Positions 20,136-29,089 of a DNA stretch of 54,624 bases are shown here, in pieces. A program made the translations under genes and the position numbers. The stretch is from Laspinema sp. D2d (GTDB lineage Bacteria > Cyanobacteriota > Cyanobacteriia > Cyanobacteriales > Laspinemataceae). A model generated the notes under the pieces. It saw only the letters and a program-made list of their open reading frames with translations, did no database searches and was not told the origin of the DNA. The DNA is taken from the NCBI RefSeq assembly GCF_025370755.1, contig NZ_JAMXFC010000028.1, positions 31,914 to 86,537 on the forward strand, written 5' to 3'. Within the stretch, counting starts at the first letter, position 1, and each line of letters begins with the position of its first letter.

Positions 20136-20666
20136 ATGACCACTTCTATTGAAGTTAATTGCGTTCAATCAGCCGAGTCTACCCCGAGCAAGAGCGAAAG
20201 CAGCCCCCCAAATGGGACCGGGACTGCCTCAAAAACTACATTTACCCTCGAAGAAGTGCAGCAACTGCTGCCTCACCGTTATCCCTTAGCTTTAGTAGAC
20301 CGGATTATCGACTATGTTCCTGGAGAACGGGCTGTTGGGATTAAAAATGTCACCTTTAACGAGCCTCATTTTCAAGGACACTTTCCCGGACGTCCGATCA
20401 TGCCTGGGGTGTTAATCGTCGAAGCAATGGCGCAAGTCGGCGGTGTTGTGCTGACTCAGTTTCCAGGAATGGAAGGGAGTTTATTTTTATTCGCAGGGAT
20501 TGATAAAGTCCGTTTCCGTCGTCAAGTCATCCCTGGGGACCAACTGGTGATGACCACAGAAGTGCTGCGGGTGTCACAGCGGCGGATTGCCAAGATGCAG
20601 GCTCGGGCTGAAGTGGCGGGTCAATTGGTGTGCGAAGGGGAACTCTTGTTCTCTCGGGTGGACTAA
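20136..20666 (+). CDS. fabZ: 3-hydroxyacyl-ACP dehydratase FabZ
   Basis: The 176-residue hot-dog-fold dehydratase of fatty acid synthesis makes trans-2-acyl-ACP. The motifs [15 protein letters not shown] and [16 protein letters not shown] carry the catalytic His, and the following VEAMAQ carries the catalytic Glu. The first ~33 residues (from ATG 20136) are a Ser/Thr-rich extension not needed for the fold. The frame continues back to 19995 inside lpxC, but that part is not family-like. Placement between lpxC and lpxA is conserved and ties acyl-ACP supply to lipid A. Confidence 0.94.
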   Translation: MTTSIEVNCVQSAESTPSKSESSPPNGTGTASKTTFTLEEVQQLLPHRYPLALVDRIIDYVPGERAVGIKNVTFNEPHFQGHFPGRPIMPGVLIVEAMAQVGGVVLTQFPGMEGSLFLFAGIDKVRFRRQVIPGDQLVMTTEVLRVSQRRIAKMQARAEVAGQLVCEGELLFSRVD

Positions 20667-20696
20667 CGGGAAATTTAAGTGAGGAGTGAGCGGGAA

Positions 20697-20724
20697 GAAT
20701 TGAGAATTGAGAATTGAGAATTAA
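20697..20724 (+). repeat. 7-bp microsatellite GAATTGA x4
   Basis: Four tandem GAATTGA units (the last reads GAATTAA) lie in the fabZ-lpxA gap. They are possibly slippage-prone. No function is apparent. Confidence 0.7.
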
Positions 20725-20800
20725 GCACTAGGGAACGGTGGACTGTTAACCGTTGCCGGTTGATTCTTGTTTCTTCCTTTTTCCTTCTTCAAGTAATTTT

Positions 20801-21613
20801 ATGAAAACTCTGATTCATCCGACGGCAGTCATCCATCCGGATGCAGAACTGCACCCGACTGTTGAAGTCGGAGCTTATGCCGTGATTGGGCCCCAAGTAA
20901 AAGTAGGCCCAGATACGACAATCGGTCCTCATGTGGCGATCGAGGGTTGCACGGAAATCGGGGCGCGCAATCGAATTTTTCCAGGGGCAGCGATCGGGTT
21001 TGAGCCACAGGATCTCAAGTATTCTGGGGCTTCAAGTCTTACGAAAATTGGCGATGGGAACACCATTCGCGAGTATGTCACCATCAATCGAGCCACGGGA
21101 GAAGGAGAGGCGACGGTCATCGGCAATGATAATTTGTTGATGGCCTATGTGCATATTGCCCACAATTGTGAAATTGGCGATCGCGTGGTGATTACCAATA
21201 CGGTGCAACTCGCCGGGCACGTTCGCATTGAAAATCACGCCCGAATTGGCGGCGTTTTGGGAATTCATCAGTTCGTGCATATTGGGGAACTGGCAATGGT
21301 GGGGGGGATGACGCGGATCGATCGCGATGTGCCGCCCTATATGTTGGTGGAGGGCAATCCTTCTCGGGTGCGATCGCTCAATCAGATCGGCCTCAAACGC
21401 GCCGGAATCTCCCCGGATGACCTGAGTCTGCTGAAAAAAGCCTTTCGCCTGATTTACCGTTCTGAAGAGTCGTTTAAACAGGCCCTGGAACACTTAACGG
21501 AACTGCCCCAGACCCCCTATCTCCTCCATCTGTCGGAGTTCCTGCGTCAGTCCATCACCGCCGATCGCCGGGGTCCGATTCCCGGACGGCAACGCGGTTC
21601 AAGTCACGAATAA
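20801..21613 (+). CDS. lpxA: UDP-GlcNAc acyltransferase LpxA
   Basis: This left-handed beta-helix acyltransferase starts lipid A synthesis by adding a 3-hydroxyacyl chain to UDP-GlcNAc. Hexapeptide repeats run from IHPTAVIHPDAELHPTVEVG. The active-site region AYVHIAHNCEIGDR and the MVGGMTRIDRDVPPYMLVEG strand follow, with a helical C-terminal domain (GLKRAGISPDDL). It is 270 residues from ATG 20801; an upstream in-frame ATG at 20753 would add a non-conserved stretch. Confidence 0.95.
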   Translation: MKTLIHPTAVIHPDAELHPTVEVGAYAVIGPQVKVGPDTTIGPHVAIEGCTEIGARNRIFPGAAIGFEPQDLKYSGASSLTKIGDGNTIREYVTINRATGEGEATVIGNDNLLMAYVHIAHNCEIGDRVVITNTVQLAGHVRIENHARIGGVLGIHQFVHIGELAMVGGMTRIDRDVPPYMLVEGNPSRVRSLNQIGLKRAGISPDDLSLLKKAFRLIYRSEESFKQALEHLTELPQTPYLLHLSEFLRQSITADRRGPIPGRQRGSSHE

Positions 21614-21628
21614 GGGAAGGGGTCGCAA

Positions 21629-22795
21629 GTGGCAACAATTTTTATCAGCACCGGGGAGGTGTCTGGGGATATGCAAGGGGCAATGTTGGTAGAAGCCCTC
21701 TATCGTCAGGCTAAATCCGCCGGGATACCCCTGGAAATTATGGCCTTGGGTGGGGCAAAAATGGCCCAAGCCGGTGCAGTCATCCTCGGAGATACGACGG
21801 GGATTGGTTCCATCGGGATTCTCGAATCCTTGCCCTATATTTGGCCCACTGTGCAAATCCAGCGCTGTGCTAAAGCCTATCTGCGCAACTCCCCCCCAGA
21901 TGTGATTATCCTGATTGACTATATCGGTCCAAATCTGGGGATTGGGAATTTTGCCAAAAGGCACTTACCCCAGGTGCCGCGAATTTATTATATTGCCCCC
22001 CAGGAGTGGGCTTGGTCTTTGGGCGATCGCACGACGACTCAGATTGTGGGACTCTGCGATCGCCTCCTCGCCATTTTTCCCATAGAAGCCCGTTATTACC
22101 AAGAACATGGCGCAGAAGTCGATTGGGTGGGGCATCCGTTTATTGATGTCCTGGAAAATGCCCCAACCCGAGAACAGGCGCGTCAAACTTTGGGAATTGA
22201 CTCCGATGAACTGGCGATCGCCCTCCTCCCTGCCTCCCGACAACAAGAACTCCACTATCTCTTACCCGTGATGTTTGAGGCGGCACAGCAGATCCAAACA
22301 CACTATCCCTCAGCCCAGTTTTATATCCCCTTATCCTGGGAAAAATATCGCCCCACCCTAGAAACTGAGATTCAGCGTTATGGATTGCGGGCTAAATTGG
22401 TGGACGCGAGTCAAAGTCGCATGGCGATCGCAGGCGCTGATTTAGCCATTACCAAATCTGGGACCGTCAACTTAGAAATTGCTTTGTTAAACATCCCCCA
22501 AGTCGTGATCTACCGGGTCAATCCCCTCACTGCCTGGATTGCACGGCATCTTCTTAAATTTTCCATCCCCTTCATGTCTGCCCCTAACCTCGTCTTAATG
22601 AAATCCATCGTTCCCGAATTGCTGCAAGAGTCAGCCACAGCGGCGAACATCGTTCAGGAAGCGTTGGAATTACTAGAAAATCCCGATCGCCGACAGCAAA
22701 TGCAACAAGACTATCAGGAAATGCGAGAAGCATTGGGAGAACCAGGAGTTTGCGATCGGGCAGCACAGATTATTTTGGGGCTAATCAAGCCTTAG
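21629..22795 (+). CDS. lpxB: Lipid-A-disaccharide synthase LpxB
   Basis: The 388-residue GT19 enzyme condenses UDP-2,3-diacyl-GlcN with lipid X to give the lipid A disaccharide. The N-terminal ISTGEVSGDMQGAMLVEAL and MALGGAKMAQAGA are diagnostic, with YIAPQEWAWSLG, VGHPFIDVL and AITKSGTVNLEIAL further on. The LLPxSR motif reads LLPASR rather than LLPGSR. It starts at GTG 21629 behind AAGGGAAGGGG, 15 bases after lpxA, and ends the outer-membrane block. I see no clear terminator after it. Confidence 0.95.
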   Translation: MATIFISTGEVSGDMQGAMLVEALYRQAKSAGIPLEIMALGGAKMAQAGAVILGDTTGIGSIGILESLPYIWPTVQIQRCAKAYLRNSPPDVIILIDYIGPNLGIGNFAKRHLPQVPRIYYIAPQEWAWSLGDRTTTQIVGLCDRLLAIFPIEARYYQEHGAEVDWVGHPFIDVLENAPTREQARQTLGIDSDELAIALLPASRQQELHYLLPVMFEAAQQIQTHYPSAQFYIPLSWEKYRPTLETEIQRYGLRAKLVDASQSRMAIAGADLAITKSGTVNLEIALLNIPQVVIYRVNPLTAWIARHLLKFSIPFMSAPNLVLMKSIVPELLQESATAANIVQEALELLENPDRRQQMQQDYQEMREALGEPGVCDRAAQIILGLIKP

Positions 22796-23033
22796 AGTTT
22801 CGGGTTGGATCATTATCTCAACTCCATCCTTGTATGAAACGTTATGTTAGCAGTCCTGTGAGCCTCCACGCTTCAGGGTGCGGGTCACCAGAAAAACACC
22901 CCCGACGGGGCTTGATTCCCCCTCAACCCTTTCAGATTGGGTAGATCCAGCCGTTTCTAAGACACCCAAGGTATGATGAAGCATAAAAAATCAAGACTTC
23001 CTAACAATTCCGGGAGAACCCAGAAGAAACGTG

Positions 23034-23441
23034 ATGAAAAATACCCTGCTTTATTCAACCCTGTTGGGATTATCGACCCTGATTTTCTCTCCTAGTAGCG
23101 CCCAGGCGCAACTGTTACCGCAACCCTGGGTTTCCGTAGGCGTGCAAGAGAGTGAACCAACCTTTTCTGTAGGAGTCCGGGGATTGGGCTTAGGGTTAGA
23201 ATTGGGGTTGACCGATGAGAGTGCGGTGGGGATTGACGTGATGAAATTTCTCAGCCCGCCATTGATTGGGGAGATTTCCGGCTATGTCGGGGTAGGACTT
23301 TACAACAACTCGAATTCCAGTGGACAAGAGTTTGCTTATTCTGCCGGGGTGCAAATTAGGCCCGATGGTAACTTTTTCTTTGGGGCGGGATACCACAACC
23401 TCCGAGGGATTAACGGTCAAATTGGGTTCAAACTGTATTAA
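23034..23441 (+). CDS. Small secreted protein, probable outer-membrane or periplasmic
   Basis: I do not recognise a named family. The 135-residue protein has a clean signal peptide (MKNTLLYSTLLGLSTLIF ... SAQA, cleavage before QLLPQPWVSVG). The mature part of about 110 residues alternates hydrophobic and glycine residues (VGVRGLGLGLELGL, SGYVGVGLYNN, FFFGAGYHNLRG, QIGFKLY). That pattern fits a small beta-sheet or partial-barrel domain ending in an aromatic residue. GTG at 23031 directly precedes ATG 23034. A strong terminator follows, so it is a single-gene unit. Confidence 0.7.
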   Translation: MKNTLLYSTLLGLSTLIFSPSSAQAQLLPQPWVSVGVQESEPTFSVGVRGLGLGLELGLTDESAVGIDVMKFLSPPLIGEISGYVGVGLYNNSNSSGQEFAYSAGVQIRPDGNFFFGAGYHNLRGINGQIGFKLY

Positions 23442-23475
23442 AACTCTGGCAATCATTTGAAGCGATCGCCTGAAG

Positions 23476-23500
23476 CCCCCCTTACTTAGGGGGTTTTTTT
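23476..23500 (+). terminator. Rho-independent terminator after the secreted protein gene
   Basis: A CCCCC/GGGGG stem with a TTACTTA loop is followed by seven T, 35 bases after the stop codon. Confidence 0.8.
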
Positions 23501-23623
23501 AGAGTTTTGAACCCAGAAATGCCAGTGAAATATTCTCTCAAGGTTGTTTTTAGCTCTAAGACAACCCGTTAGAGCCTGCGTCATCGGACTCATCAACGTT
23601 ATAATTCTTTACGGAAGCCTGCG

Positions 23624-23629
23624 TATAAT
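23624..23629 (+). promoter_or_regulatory. TATAAT -10 box very close to the next start codon
   Basis: A perfect TATAAT ends only seven bases before ATG 23637, so a transcript from it would have almost no leader. No good -35 is seen at 17 +/- 1 bases. Confidence 0.45.
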
Positions 23630-23636
23630 AAGTTAG

Positions 23637-23972
23637 ATGAGTAAACCTGTAGTCGATGCCTTTTTTGTAGGGAGAGCCTTATCCCAAGCGCTTTACCACG
23701 AGCTAGAAAAAACCCTAACCAATGCCCTGAGCGATTTGGGTAAATTTGATGCGGAACAAAGAGAGCGTCTGCGTTTATTCACCCAAGAGGTGATGGAACG
23801 AGCGACTCGCGAATCAGGTTTCGTGATGAACTCACCAGTAAACTCGGGGATGCCGAGTTCAATTGGCAGCCCTATTCCTGAACCGGGGGATCTGCAAGCA
23901 ACTATTGATGAGTTGCGTGCAGAAATTGCCCAAGTTCGCGCTCAGTTACAGCTTTACCGTAGCCGTTCTTGA
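23637..23972 (+). CDS. Conserved cyanobacterial hypothetical protein with C-terminal coiled coil
   Basis: The 111-residue acidic protein has a helical N-terminal half (VDAFFVGRALSQALYHELE), a Pro/Ser/Gly linker near 66-82 and a C-terminal heptad-like segment ATIDELRAEIAQVRAQLQLY. It has no signal peptide or membrane segment. It resembles a family seen only in cyanobacteria, of unknown function (possibly the one filed as DUF6825, which I cannot verify). It lies upstream of the ABC1 kinase gene on the same strand, 134 bases away. Confidence 0.75.
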   Translation: MSKPVVDAFFVGRALSQALYHELEKTLTNALSDLGKFDAEQRERLRLFTQEVMERATRESGFVMNSPVNSGMPSSIGSPIPEPGDLQATIDELRAEIAQVRAQLQLYRSRS

Positions 23973-24106
23973 GTCAAGGGACTGACAGACCCGGCGGCGA
24001 TCGCTGCGTTGTCTGCAACCTGAAGCCGGATTCCCGATCCTGAATCCGAACCAATCCTTGTCATCATTAATTATCGACCGATTAGATATAGCAGTCGCAA
24101 ACTCGA

Positions 24107-25894
24107 GTGTCTGAACTCTTAAACGATCCTATCCCAAATCCTGAAACTCCAGAAGGTCCTAAATTAATGAGGCGATCGGGAGGTCCTCTCGCCCTGGGAG
24201 GGAAAGGGGGTACTGTACCCTATCGCCCCAAGGCATACCGCTGGAGTCGTCCCAATTACTCCCCCAACCGGCGGCGGATCGAAATTTGGAATTTTGTTTT
24301 ACAGTTTTTAGCCAGTCTGTGGTCCCTGAATAAACCCTGGACCTATAAAGGGGGATTCACGGAAGCCAAACAAATTGCCAGACGGCGAAAACAAGCCAGT
24401 TGGATTCGTGAAACTTTATTAGAACTAGGCCCAACGTTTATTAAGTTGGGACAGTTATTTTCTACGAGATCCGACCTGTTTCCCGGTGAGTATGTAGAGG
24501 AGTTGGCTAAACTCCAAGATCGCGTTCCAGCTTTTAGCTATGAACAAGCTCAAGCCATTATTGAGGAAGATTTTGGTCGCAAAGTTGAGGAACTCTTCCG
24601 CAGTTTTGATCCGGTCCCGATCGCAGCGGCGAGTTTAGGTCAAGTCCACAAGGCTCAACTCCATTCCGGGGAAGAGATTGTAGTCAAGGTCCAGCGTCCC
24701 GGACTCAAACGCCTGTTCGGTATTGATTTAGCGATCGCCAAGACGATTGCCCACTATTTCCAAAATCACCCCCGTTGGGGTCGAGGTCGGGATTGGTTGG
24801 GAATCTATGACGAATGCTACAAAATCCTCTATGAAGAGGTTGATTATATTAATGAAGGTCGCAATGCGGATACCTTTCGCCGCAATTTTCGAGATAAAGA
24901 ATGGGTGCGAGTGCCTCGGGTGTACTGGCGCTATTCTTCCCCTCGGGTACTGACTCTCGAATACCTTCCTGGGATTAAAATCAGCCATTACGAAGCCCTA
25001 GAAGCTGCCGGACTTGATCGCAAAATTCTGGCAAAACTCGGGGCGGAAGCGTATTTAAGACAACTGCTCAATCATGGGTTTTTCCATGCGGACCCCCATC
25101 CGGGGAATCTGGCGGTGAGTCCTGATGGGGCGTTAATTTTTTACGACTTTGGCATGATGGGGCGGATCCGCGCTGATGTACGGGTCAAACTGCTGGACCT
25201 GTTTTTTGGGATTGCCAAAAAGAATGCAGAGGACGTGGTAGAGTGCCTCATCGAGTTGGAGGCCCTGGCTCCAACGGACGATATGGGACCTGTGCGGCGA
25301 TCGATCCAGTATATTCTGGATAATTTGATGGATCAGCCGTTTGAGGAGCAGTCGGTGGCGGCGATTAGTGATGATTTGTATGCGATCGCCTACGATCAAC
25401 CCTTCCGCTTTCCCGCTACGTTTACCTTTGTGATGCGTGCCTTTTCAACCTTGGAAGGTGTGGGGAAGGGTCTGGATCCCGAGTTTAACTTTATGGAGGT
25501 TGCAAAACCTTTTGCAATGCAGATTATGACGAATGGTAACTCGCTCGATCGCAATACGTTCTTCAATGAAATCGGACGGCAAGCGGCGCAAGTCGGAAGC
25601 ACCGCCTTGGGTTTACCGGGCCGAATTGAGGATACTATAGAGAAATTAGAACGTGGGGACATTCGCATCCGCGTCCGATCTATTGAAACTGATCGGGTGC
25701 TGCGACGCATTGGTAACGTTCAAATGGGGACCAACTTAGCCTTACTGGTGAGTGCATTTACCCTCTCGGCAACGATTTTATTGGTTAACGATAAAATCTG
25801 GCTGGCCCTAATTGTTGGGGCTGTGGCACTCTTGCTGGCGGGAAGTTTGATCCGGCTGATGATGCGGATCGAGCGGGCAGATAAAATGATGTAA
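24107..25894 (+). CDS. ABC1/UbiB-family atypical kinase (AarF-like)
   Basis: The 595-residue member of the ABC1/ADCK/UbiB family is of a kind linked to isoprenoid-quinone and lipid metabolism in plastids and cyanobacteria. Family motifs appear in order: KxGQ (GPTFIKLGQLFSTRSD, near 110), the Ala-rich loop PIAAASLGQVHKA that replaces the Gly-rich loop, the ATP-site Lys in EIVVKVQRPG, HADPHPGN in the catalytic loop and FYDFGMMG in place of DFG. The C-terminus has two close hydrophobic segments (LALLVSAFTLSATILLV and LALIVGAVALLLAGSLI), probably a membrane hairpin. It starts at GTG 24107. The substrate is unknown. Confidence 0.93.
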   Translation: MSELLNDPIPNPETPEGPKLMRRSGGPLALGGKGGTVPYRPKAYRWSRPNYSPNRRRIEIWNFVLQFLASLWSLNKPWTYKGGFTEAKQIARRRKQASWIRETLLELGPTFIKLGQLFSTRSDLFPGEYVEELAKLQDRVPAFSYEQAQAIIEEDFGRKVEELFRSFDPVPIAAASLGQVHKAQLHSGEEIVVKVQRPGLKRLFGIDLAIAKTIAHYFQNHPRWGRGRDWLGIYDECYKILYEEVDYINEGRNADTFRRNFRDKEWVRVPRVYWRYSSPRVLTLEYLPGIKISHYEALEAAGLDRKILAKLGAEAYLRQLLNHGFFHADPHPGNLAVSPDGALIFYDFGMMGRIRADVRVKLLDLFFGIAKKNAEDVVECLIELEALAPTDDMGPVRRSIQYILDNLMDQPFEEQSVAAISDDLYAIAYDQPFRFPATFTFVMRAFSTLEGVGKGLDPEFNFMEVAKPFAMQIMTNGNSLDRNTFFNEIGRQAAQVGSTALGLPGRIEDTIEKLERGDIRIRVRSIETDRVLRRIGNVQMGTNLALLVSAFTLSATILLVNDKIWLALIVGAVALLLAGSLIRLMMRIERADKMM

Positions 25895-26001
25895 TCTTGT
25901 AACTTGGAACCCTTAGATTTGAAAGTGGGCGAGATCGCCTGCTCAATCTAAACCCAATTTTTGATTCCCCCTGTAAAAGTTGTCATAGTAAGCGTTGAGT
26001 T

Positions 26002-26730
26002 ATGAAACGATCTTTCGCGGGTCTGACGGATACGGGACTCGTTCGTTCTGTGAATCAGGACGCCTTCTATATAGATGACCCGGAGGGGCGATTTTTTATC
26101 GTAGCCGATGGTATGGGAGGCCATGCGGGAGGCCAAGAGGCCAGTCGAATCGCTACGGAAACGATCGAAAAATATTTAGTGGAAGGGTGGAAGTCTTCTC
26201 AGAAGACTCCCGATCTGTTAAAAGAAGCTTTTTTGAAGGCCAATCAAGCCATTGTTGATGATCAATTAGACCATCCTGAGCGTTCAGACATGGGAACCAC
26301 TGCGGTGGCGGTTGTATTTCGCGATCGCAATCATCCGTGGTGTGCTCATGTGGGCGATTCTCGGTTGTACCGACTGCGGGGAAAGGAACTGACTCAAATT
26401 ACGGAAGATCATACCTGGGTAGGACGAGCACTCAAAGCTGGACACCTCACCGTGGAGGAAGCTCGTAAGCATCCCTGGCGGCACGTTCTGGCTCAATGTC
26501 TGGGACGCCAGGATCTACAACAGATTGATTTACAAGAATTTGAGGTCCAACCAGGCGATCGCCTGTTGCTCTGTAGTGATGGGTTGACGGAGGAACTTTC
26601 CGCTGAGGCGATCGGCCCTAATCTGCAATTGCAACTCTCCGGTGATGAAGCCGCTAAGAAACTGGTGAATGCGGCTAAAGAGAAAGGGGGACGAGATAAC
26701 ATTACGGTTGTGATTGTCACCCTCGACTAA
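26002..26730 (+). CDS. PP2C-type Ser/Thr protein phosphatase (PrpC/Stp-like)
   Basis: The 242-residue soluble metal-dependent phosphatase has the ordered PPM motifs [19 protein letters not shown] (metal-binding Asp), [37 protein letters not shown] and GGRDNITVV. The length is that of stand-alone bacterial PP2C enzymes, which reverse Ser/Thr phosphorylation. No Hanks-type kinase is adjacent; the preceding ABC1 kinase is on the same strand 107 bases upstream, but a functional pair is only a guess. A clear terminator follows at 26945. Confidence 0.94.
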   Translation: MKRSFAGLTDTGLVRSVNQDAFYIDDPEGRFFIVADGMGGHAGGQEASRIATETIEKYLVEGWKSSQKTPDLLKEAFLKANQAIVDDQLDHPERSDMGTTAVAVVFRDRNHPWCAHVGDSRLYRLRGKELTQITEDHTWVGRALKAGHLTVEEARKHPWRHVLAQCLGRQDLQQIDLQEFEVQPGDRLLLCSDGLTEELSAEAIGPNLQLQLSGDEAAKKLVNAAKEKGGRDNITVVIVTLD

Positions 26731-26944
26731 GGCGATCGCAAATCCCTCCAAGTCAGGGATTCAAGACATAACCGTTTCCTCTCCCCAGCAACTCCTCCTA
26801 AACCTAGCCAGAAACAGGGTTTTGAAGACCAAACTGATTCTCCCTTCGGGTTTTTGATACCCATCCTCTTCTACCGTGCCGATGCTCCAGAACTAGGGTA
26901 ATAGCCCAACCGAAAAGAGCACCTGTCGATCATCCATCGGATAG

Positions 26945-26976
26945 AGCCGCTTCTGAATGCGAGAAGCGGCTTTTTT
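26945..26976 (+). terminator. Rho-independent terminator downstream of the PP2C gene
   Basis: AGCCGCTTCT and AGAAGCGGCT form a 10-bp stem with a seven-base loop, followed by a T-run to 26976. It lies 215 bases after the PP2C stop codon; the stretch between holds no gene and could be a long 3' UTR or a separate small RNA. Confidence 0.85.
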
Positions 26977-27248
26977 ATGTTTTTATGCCTTTTTTGCCAA
27001 AACTAATCGGTTCGAGGGCCAGAAAGCCTCCTGAAACGTATCTCAGGACAGAGGGCAACAGGCCATCATATCCGTCATAGTAGACATACAGTAAGAGCCA
27101 CAGTCGGTCTGTCAACCCGAAGAAATACTTATTTGGTTCAAACTGAGCAATTTTCAAAGATTTGATTTGATACAACGACTTTAGGTCCAGGCTTCAACCC
27201 CTGAAACCTACTAAGTCATCATTTCTGGATATAGCCCAAGGGTAAGAT

Positions 27249-27276
27249 TGTCATTTTGTCAAATCTTTGTTATATT
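27249..27276 (+). promoter_or_regulatory. Candidate sigma-70-type promoter of nblA
   Basis: TTGTCA (27249-27254), a 16-base spacer and TATATT (27271-27276) stand about 130 bases upstream of the nblA ATG; a second TTGTCA at 27256 is too close. The leader contains an AGGAGGC stretch and the palindrome CGGGTTTACCCG. No GTAN8TAC NtcA box is seen. The gap 26977-27248 shows nothing else convincing. Confidence 0.5.
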
Positions 27277-27409
27277 TCTTAACAGGAGGCAACAAGGAAA
27301 TCCTGACCGCCCCCAGCAAAGGCAGAAAGAGACAGCATATAAAGACGGGTTTACCCGCTTTACAACTCTCCTTCCAGCCCTTGTGACTATCAAACATAGG
27401 AGTTTTACA

Positions 27410-27616
27410 ATGAGCCAACCTATCGAGCTATCTTTGGAACAACAATTTAACGTCCGCGCCTTTGAAACCCAGGTCGAGAAAATGAGCCTTGAACAGTCTC
27501 AGCACTTTCTCAAAGAACTGTACAAACAAATGATGGTGCGCGAAACGATGTATCAGCAATTCTTAAAACATGAGTGGGGTTTAGACCAAGGACCACGTTT
27601 TAGCAGTGAGTTTTAA
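27410..27616 (+). CDS. nblA: Phycobilisome degradation protein NblA
   Basis: The 68-residue adaptor binds phycobiliproteins and directs phycobilisome breakdown, classically under nitrogen or sulfur starvation. The sequence LSLEQQFNVRAFETQVEKMS, the QSQHFLKELYKQMMVRETMY helix and FLKHEW are diagnostic of NblA. The start is ATG 27410 behind AGGAG (TAGGAGTTTTACA); the open frame further back to 27248 is leader sequence. It is a single-gene unit. Confidence 0.93.
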   Translation: MSQPIELSLEQQFNVRAFETQVEKMSLEQSQHFLKELYKQMMVRETMYQQFLKHEWGLDQGPRFSSEF

Positions 27617-28127
27617 TCACCGTGCTAAATTTTACTCAAGTCCCACAGGGGGCGACCTCCGTCTCTTGCTTAGTTCCCAATGGGGAGAGGAGCTGGGGAT
27701 GCTGGGGCGTCAACTTTATTTCCTTACCAAACAAAACACTAGAGACTATCTCTGAAGATATTCTCCTGCCCAAATTGATTAGATAAACCCTTAGTAAAGT
27801 TCGTTGATGAAATTTATCGTGTCTTGTCCGAAAATGGACAGCACAAACCCTTGCTGTAGTTCAAATCTTACTCAAAACTATTGTCCTTCTATTTGTGCCT
27901 GAGCAACTGCTCAGGCACAAGTTTTATGTGTATTAATTAGGTCAGTCATCTTCTTAACTTCGTAGTAACGACTGAGGTCGTTCTCCTCTCATGCTCGTCA
28001 TCAGTTAAATCTTGCATCCCTCTAAGTCAGCTCTATGAAGCAGTGTGTCGTATTGCAAGTCCGAACATGGGATACCGACTTCAGCCGTTACTATAAACAT
28101 GGAATAGCAGTAAACTGGAGTTACAGA
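27617..28127. other. Gene-free gap after nblA
   Basis: There is no credible coding frame in these 511 bases. They hold a small hairpin (TGTCCGAAAATGGACA near 27825-27842) and a perfect 12-bp terminator at 27893, then about 200 bases with nothing recognisable. A small RNA ending at the terminator is possible. Confidence 0.4.
27893..27926 (+). terminator. Perfect 12-bp stem terminator far downstream of nblA
   Basis: TTGTGCCTGAGC (27893-27904), loop AACT and GCTCAGGCACAA (27909-27920) are followed by GTTTTA. It is 277 bases after the nblA stop, so it ends either a long nblA 3' UTR or an independent small RNA. Confidence 0.75.
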
Positions 28128-28502
28128 TTACTGGTTTAATACATCTTTTTTGTGTTGCGGGGCAGCAGCGACCGCCGCGACTTCTGCCAATAAGTCATCA
28201 GGAACCCCCATTTCTTTCAGGGTTTCCATGAGGTCTTCTGCCACCGCATCAAAATGTTCACTGCTTAGACCTTGTTCTTCTACTAAAGCTTTATGGGCTT
28301 CTCGCATATACCGCCCATCATAGTGATCGCTGCCCCCAAAGGCATAAGTCAGAAACGCTTTTTGGTGGGCGCGCTGTTGAGCCATATCGGTATTAGCAAA
28401 AAAATGCTTGATGCGATCGTCATTTAAAACGCGCTCATAAAACTTGTCTACCGCCAGATCAACTGCGTCCTTGCCGCCTAGTTTATCAAATAAAGTCGTC
28501 AT
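28128..28502 (-). CDS. glbN: Truncated (2-on-2) haemoglobin, cyanoglobin
   Basis: The 124-residue group I truncated globin begins MTTLFDKLGGKDAVDLAVDK. FFANTDM and QRAHQKAFLTYAFGG (B/E-helix region) follow, and the proximal His is in YMREAHKAL. Cyanobacterial GlbN binds haem and reacts with O2 and NO, and is linked to nitrogen-oxide detoxification. I use the ATG at 28502, preceded by GAGGAACAAG; the frame runs on to 28535 through a Lys/Arg-rich run encoded by purine-rich leader sequence. It is alone on its strand. Confidence 0.93.
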   Translation of the reverse strand: MTTLFDKLGGKDAVDLAVDKFYERVLNDDRIKHFFANTDMAQQRAHQKAFLTYAFGGSDHYDGRYMREAHKALVEEQGLSSEHFDAVAEDLMETLKEMGVPDDLLAEVAAVAAAPQHKKDVLNQ

Positions 28503-29089
28503 CTTGTTCCTCTTTTTTCTCTTTTTCCTCTTCAAATTGACTCATGGAGTTAAGAAAGCGATCGCTTCAGAAAGTTAATTAACGGGGCGATCAAATTAAT
28601 CCCAATGAAATTTATGGAACACCTGTTAGGGCTGATTTTGATTGACTTAGTTAGTGTAACATAAAGTGGAAACTCCTCATAAATCCCTGTTAAATACGCG
28701 CCCCAAATTGTCGCCTCAAAATTTCGGGTGGGGATTGTCCAGGATAATAGACTGCGGGCAAAATTCTCTCAAGCCGATGGGTATTTTTAAAGGGGGTGGG
28801 GGGATCTATCCAGGATGAAAGCCAGAGGTCTAATTTTCGCGGGTGCACAAATACCCTATGGCATGACCCCTGAAGTGGTGAAAGGGAATATCGGATGATC
28901 TCTGAAGTGGTGAGCGTGGACAGGGGGAGGCGAGAGTAATAGTAACTAATGGGGCGGCAAACTGCTAAAATTTGAGCATCAGAAAAATTGGGAGAGCGAT
29001 CGCGCCGATGGCAAAGAGTCCAAAACCTAAGCCAGACGCAGAATTTCCCAGTTTTTGGGCGGTCAATGATACCCGAATAATTTGTTTAA
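28503..29089. other. Divergent gap between glbN and the universal stress gene
   Basis: The gap contains a G-rich GGGGTGGGGGGATCT word of the dispersed repeat (about 28790) and a 12-bp direct repeat CTGAAGTGGTGA (about 28870 and 28901). A 29-codon frame, MAKSPKPKPDAEFPSF..., spans 29008-29097 and ends eight bases inside the next gene. No clear promoter is seen. Confidence 0.45.

Noticed and set aside
26975-27175. 66-codon minus-strand frame MYQIKSLKIAQFEPNKYFFG...
   Set aside because: It has no ribosome site and no recognisable family, overlaps the PP2C-side terminator, and its length is within chance for AT-rich DNA. A gene relic is not excluded.
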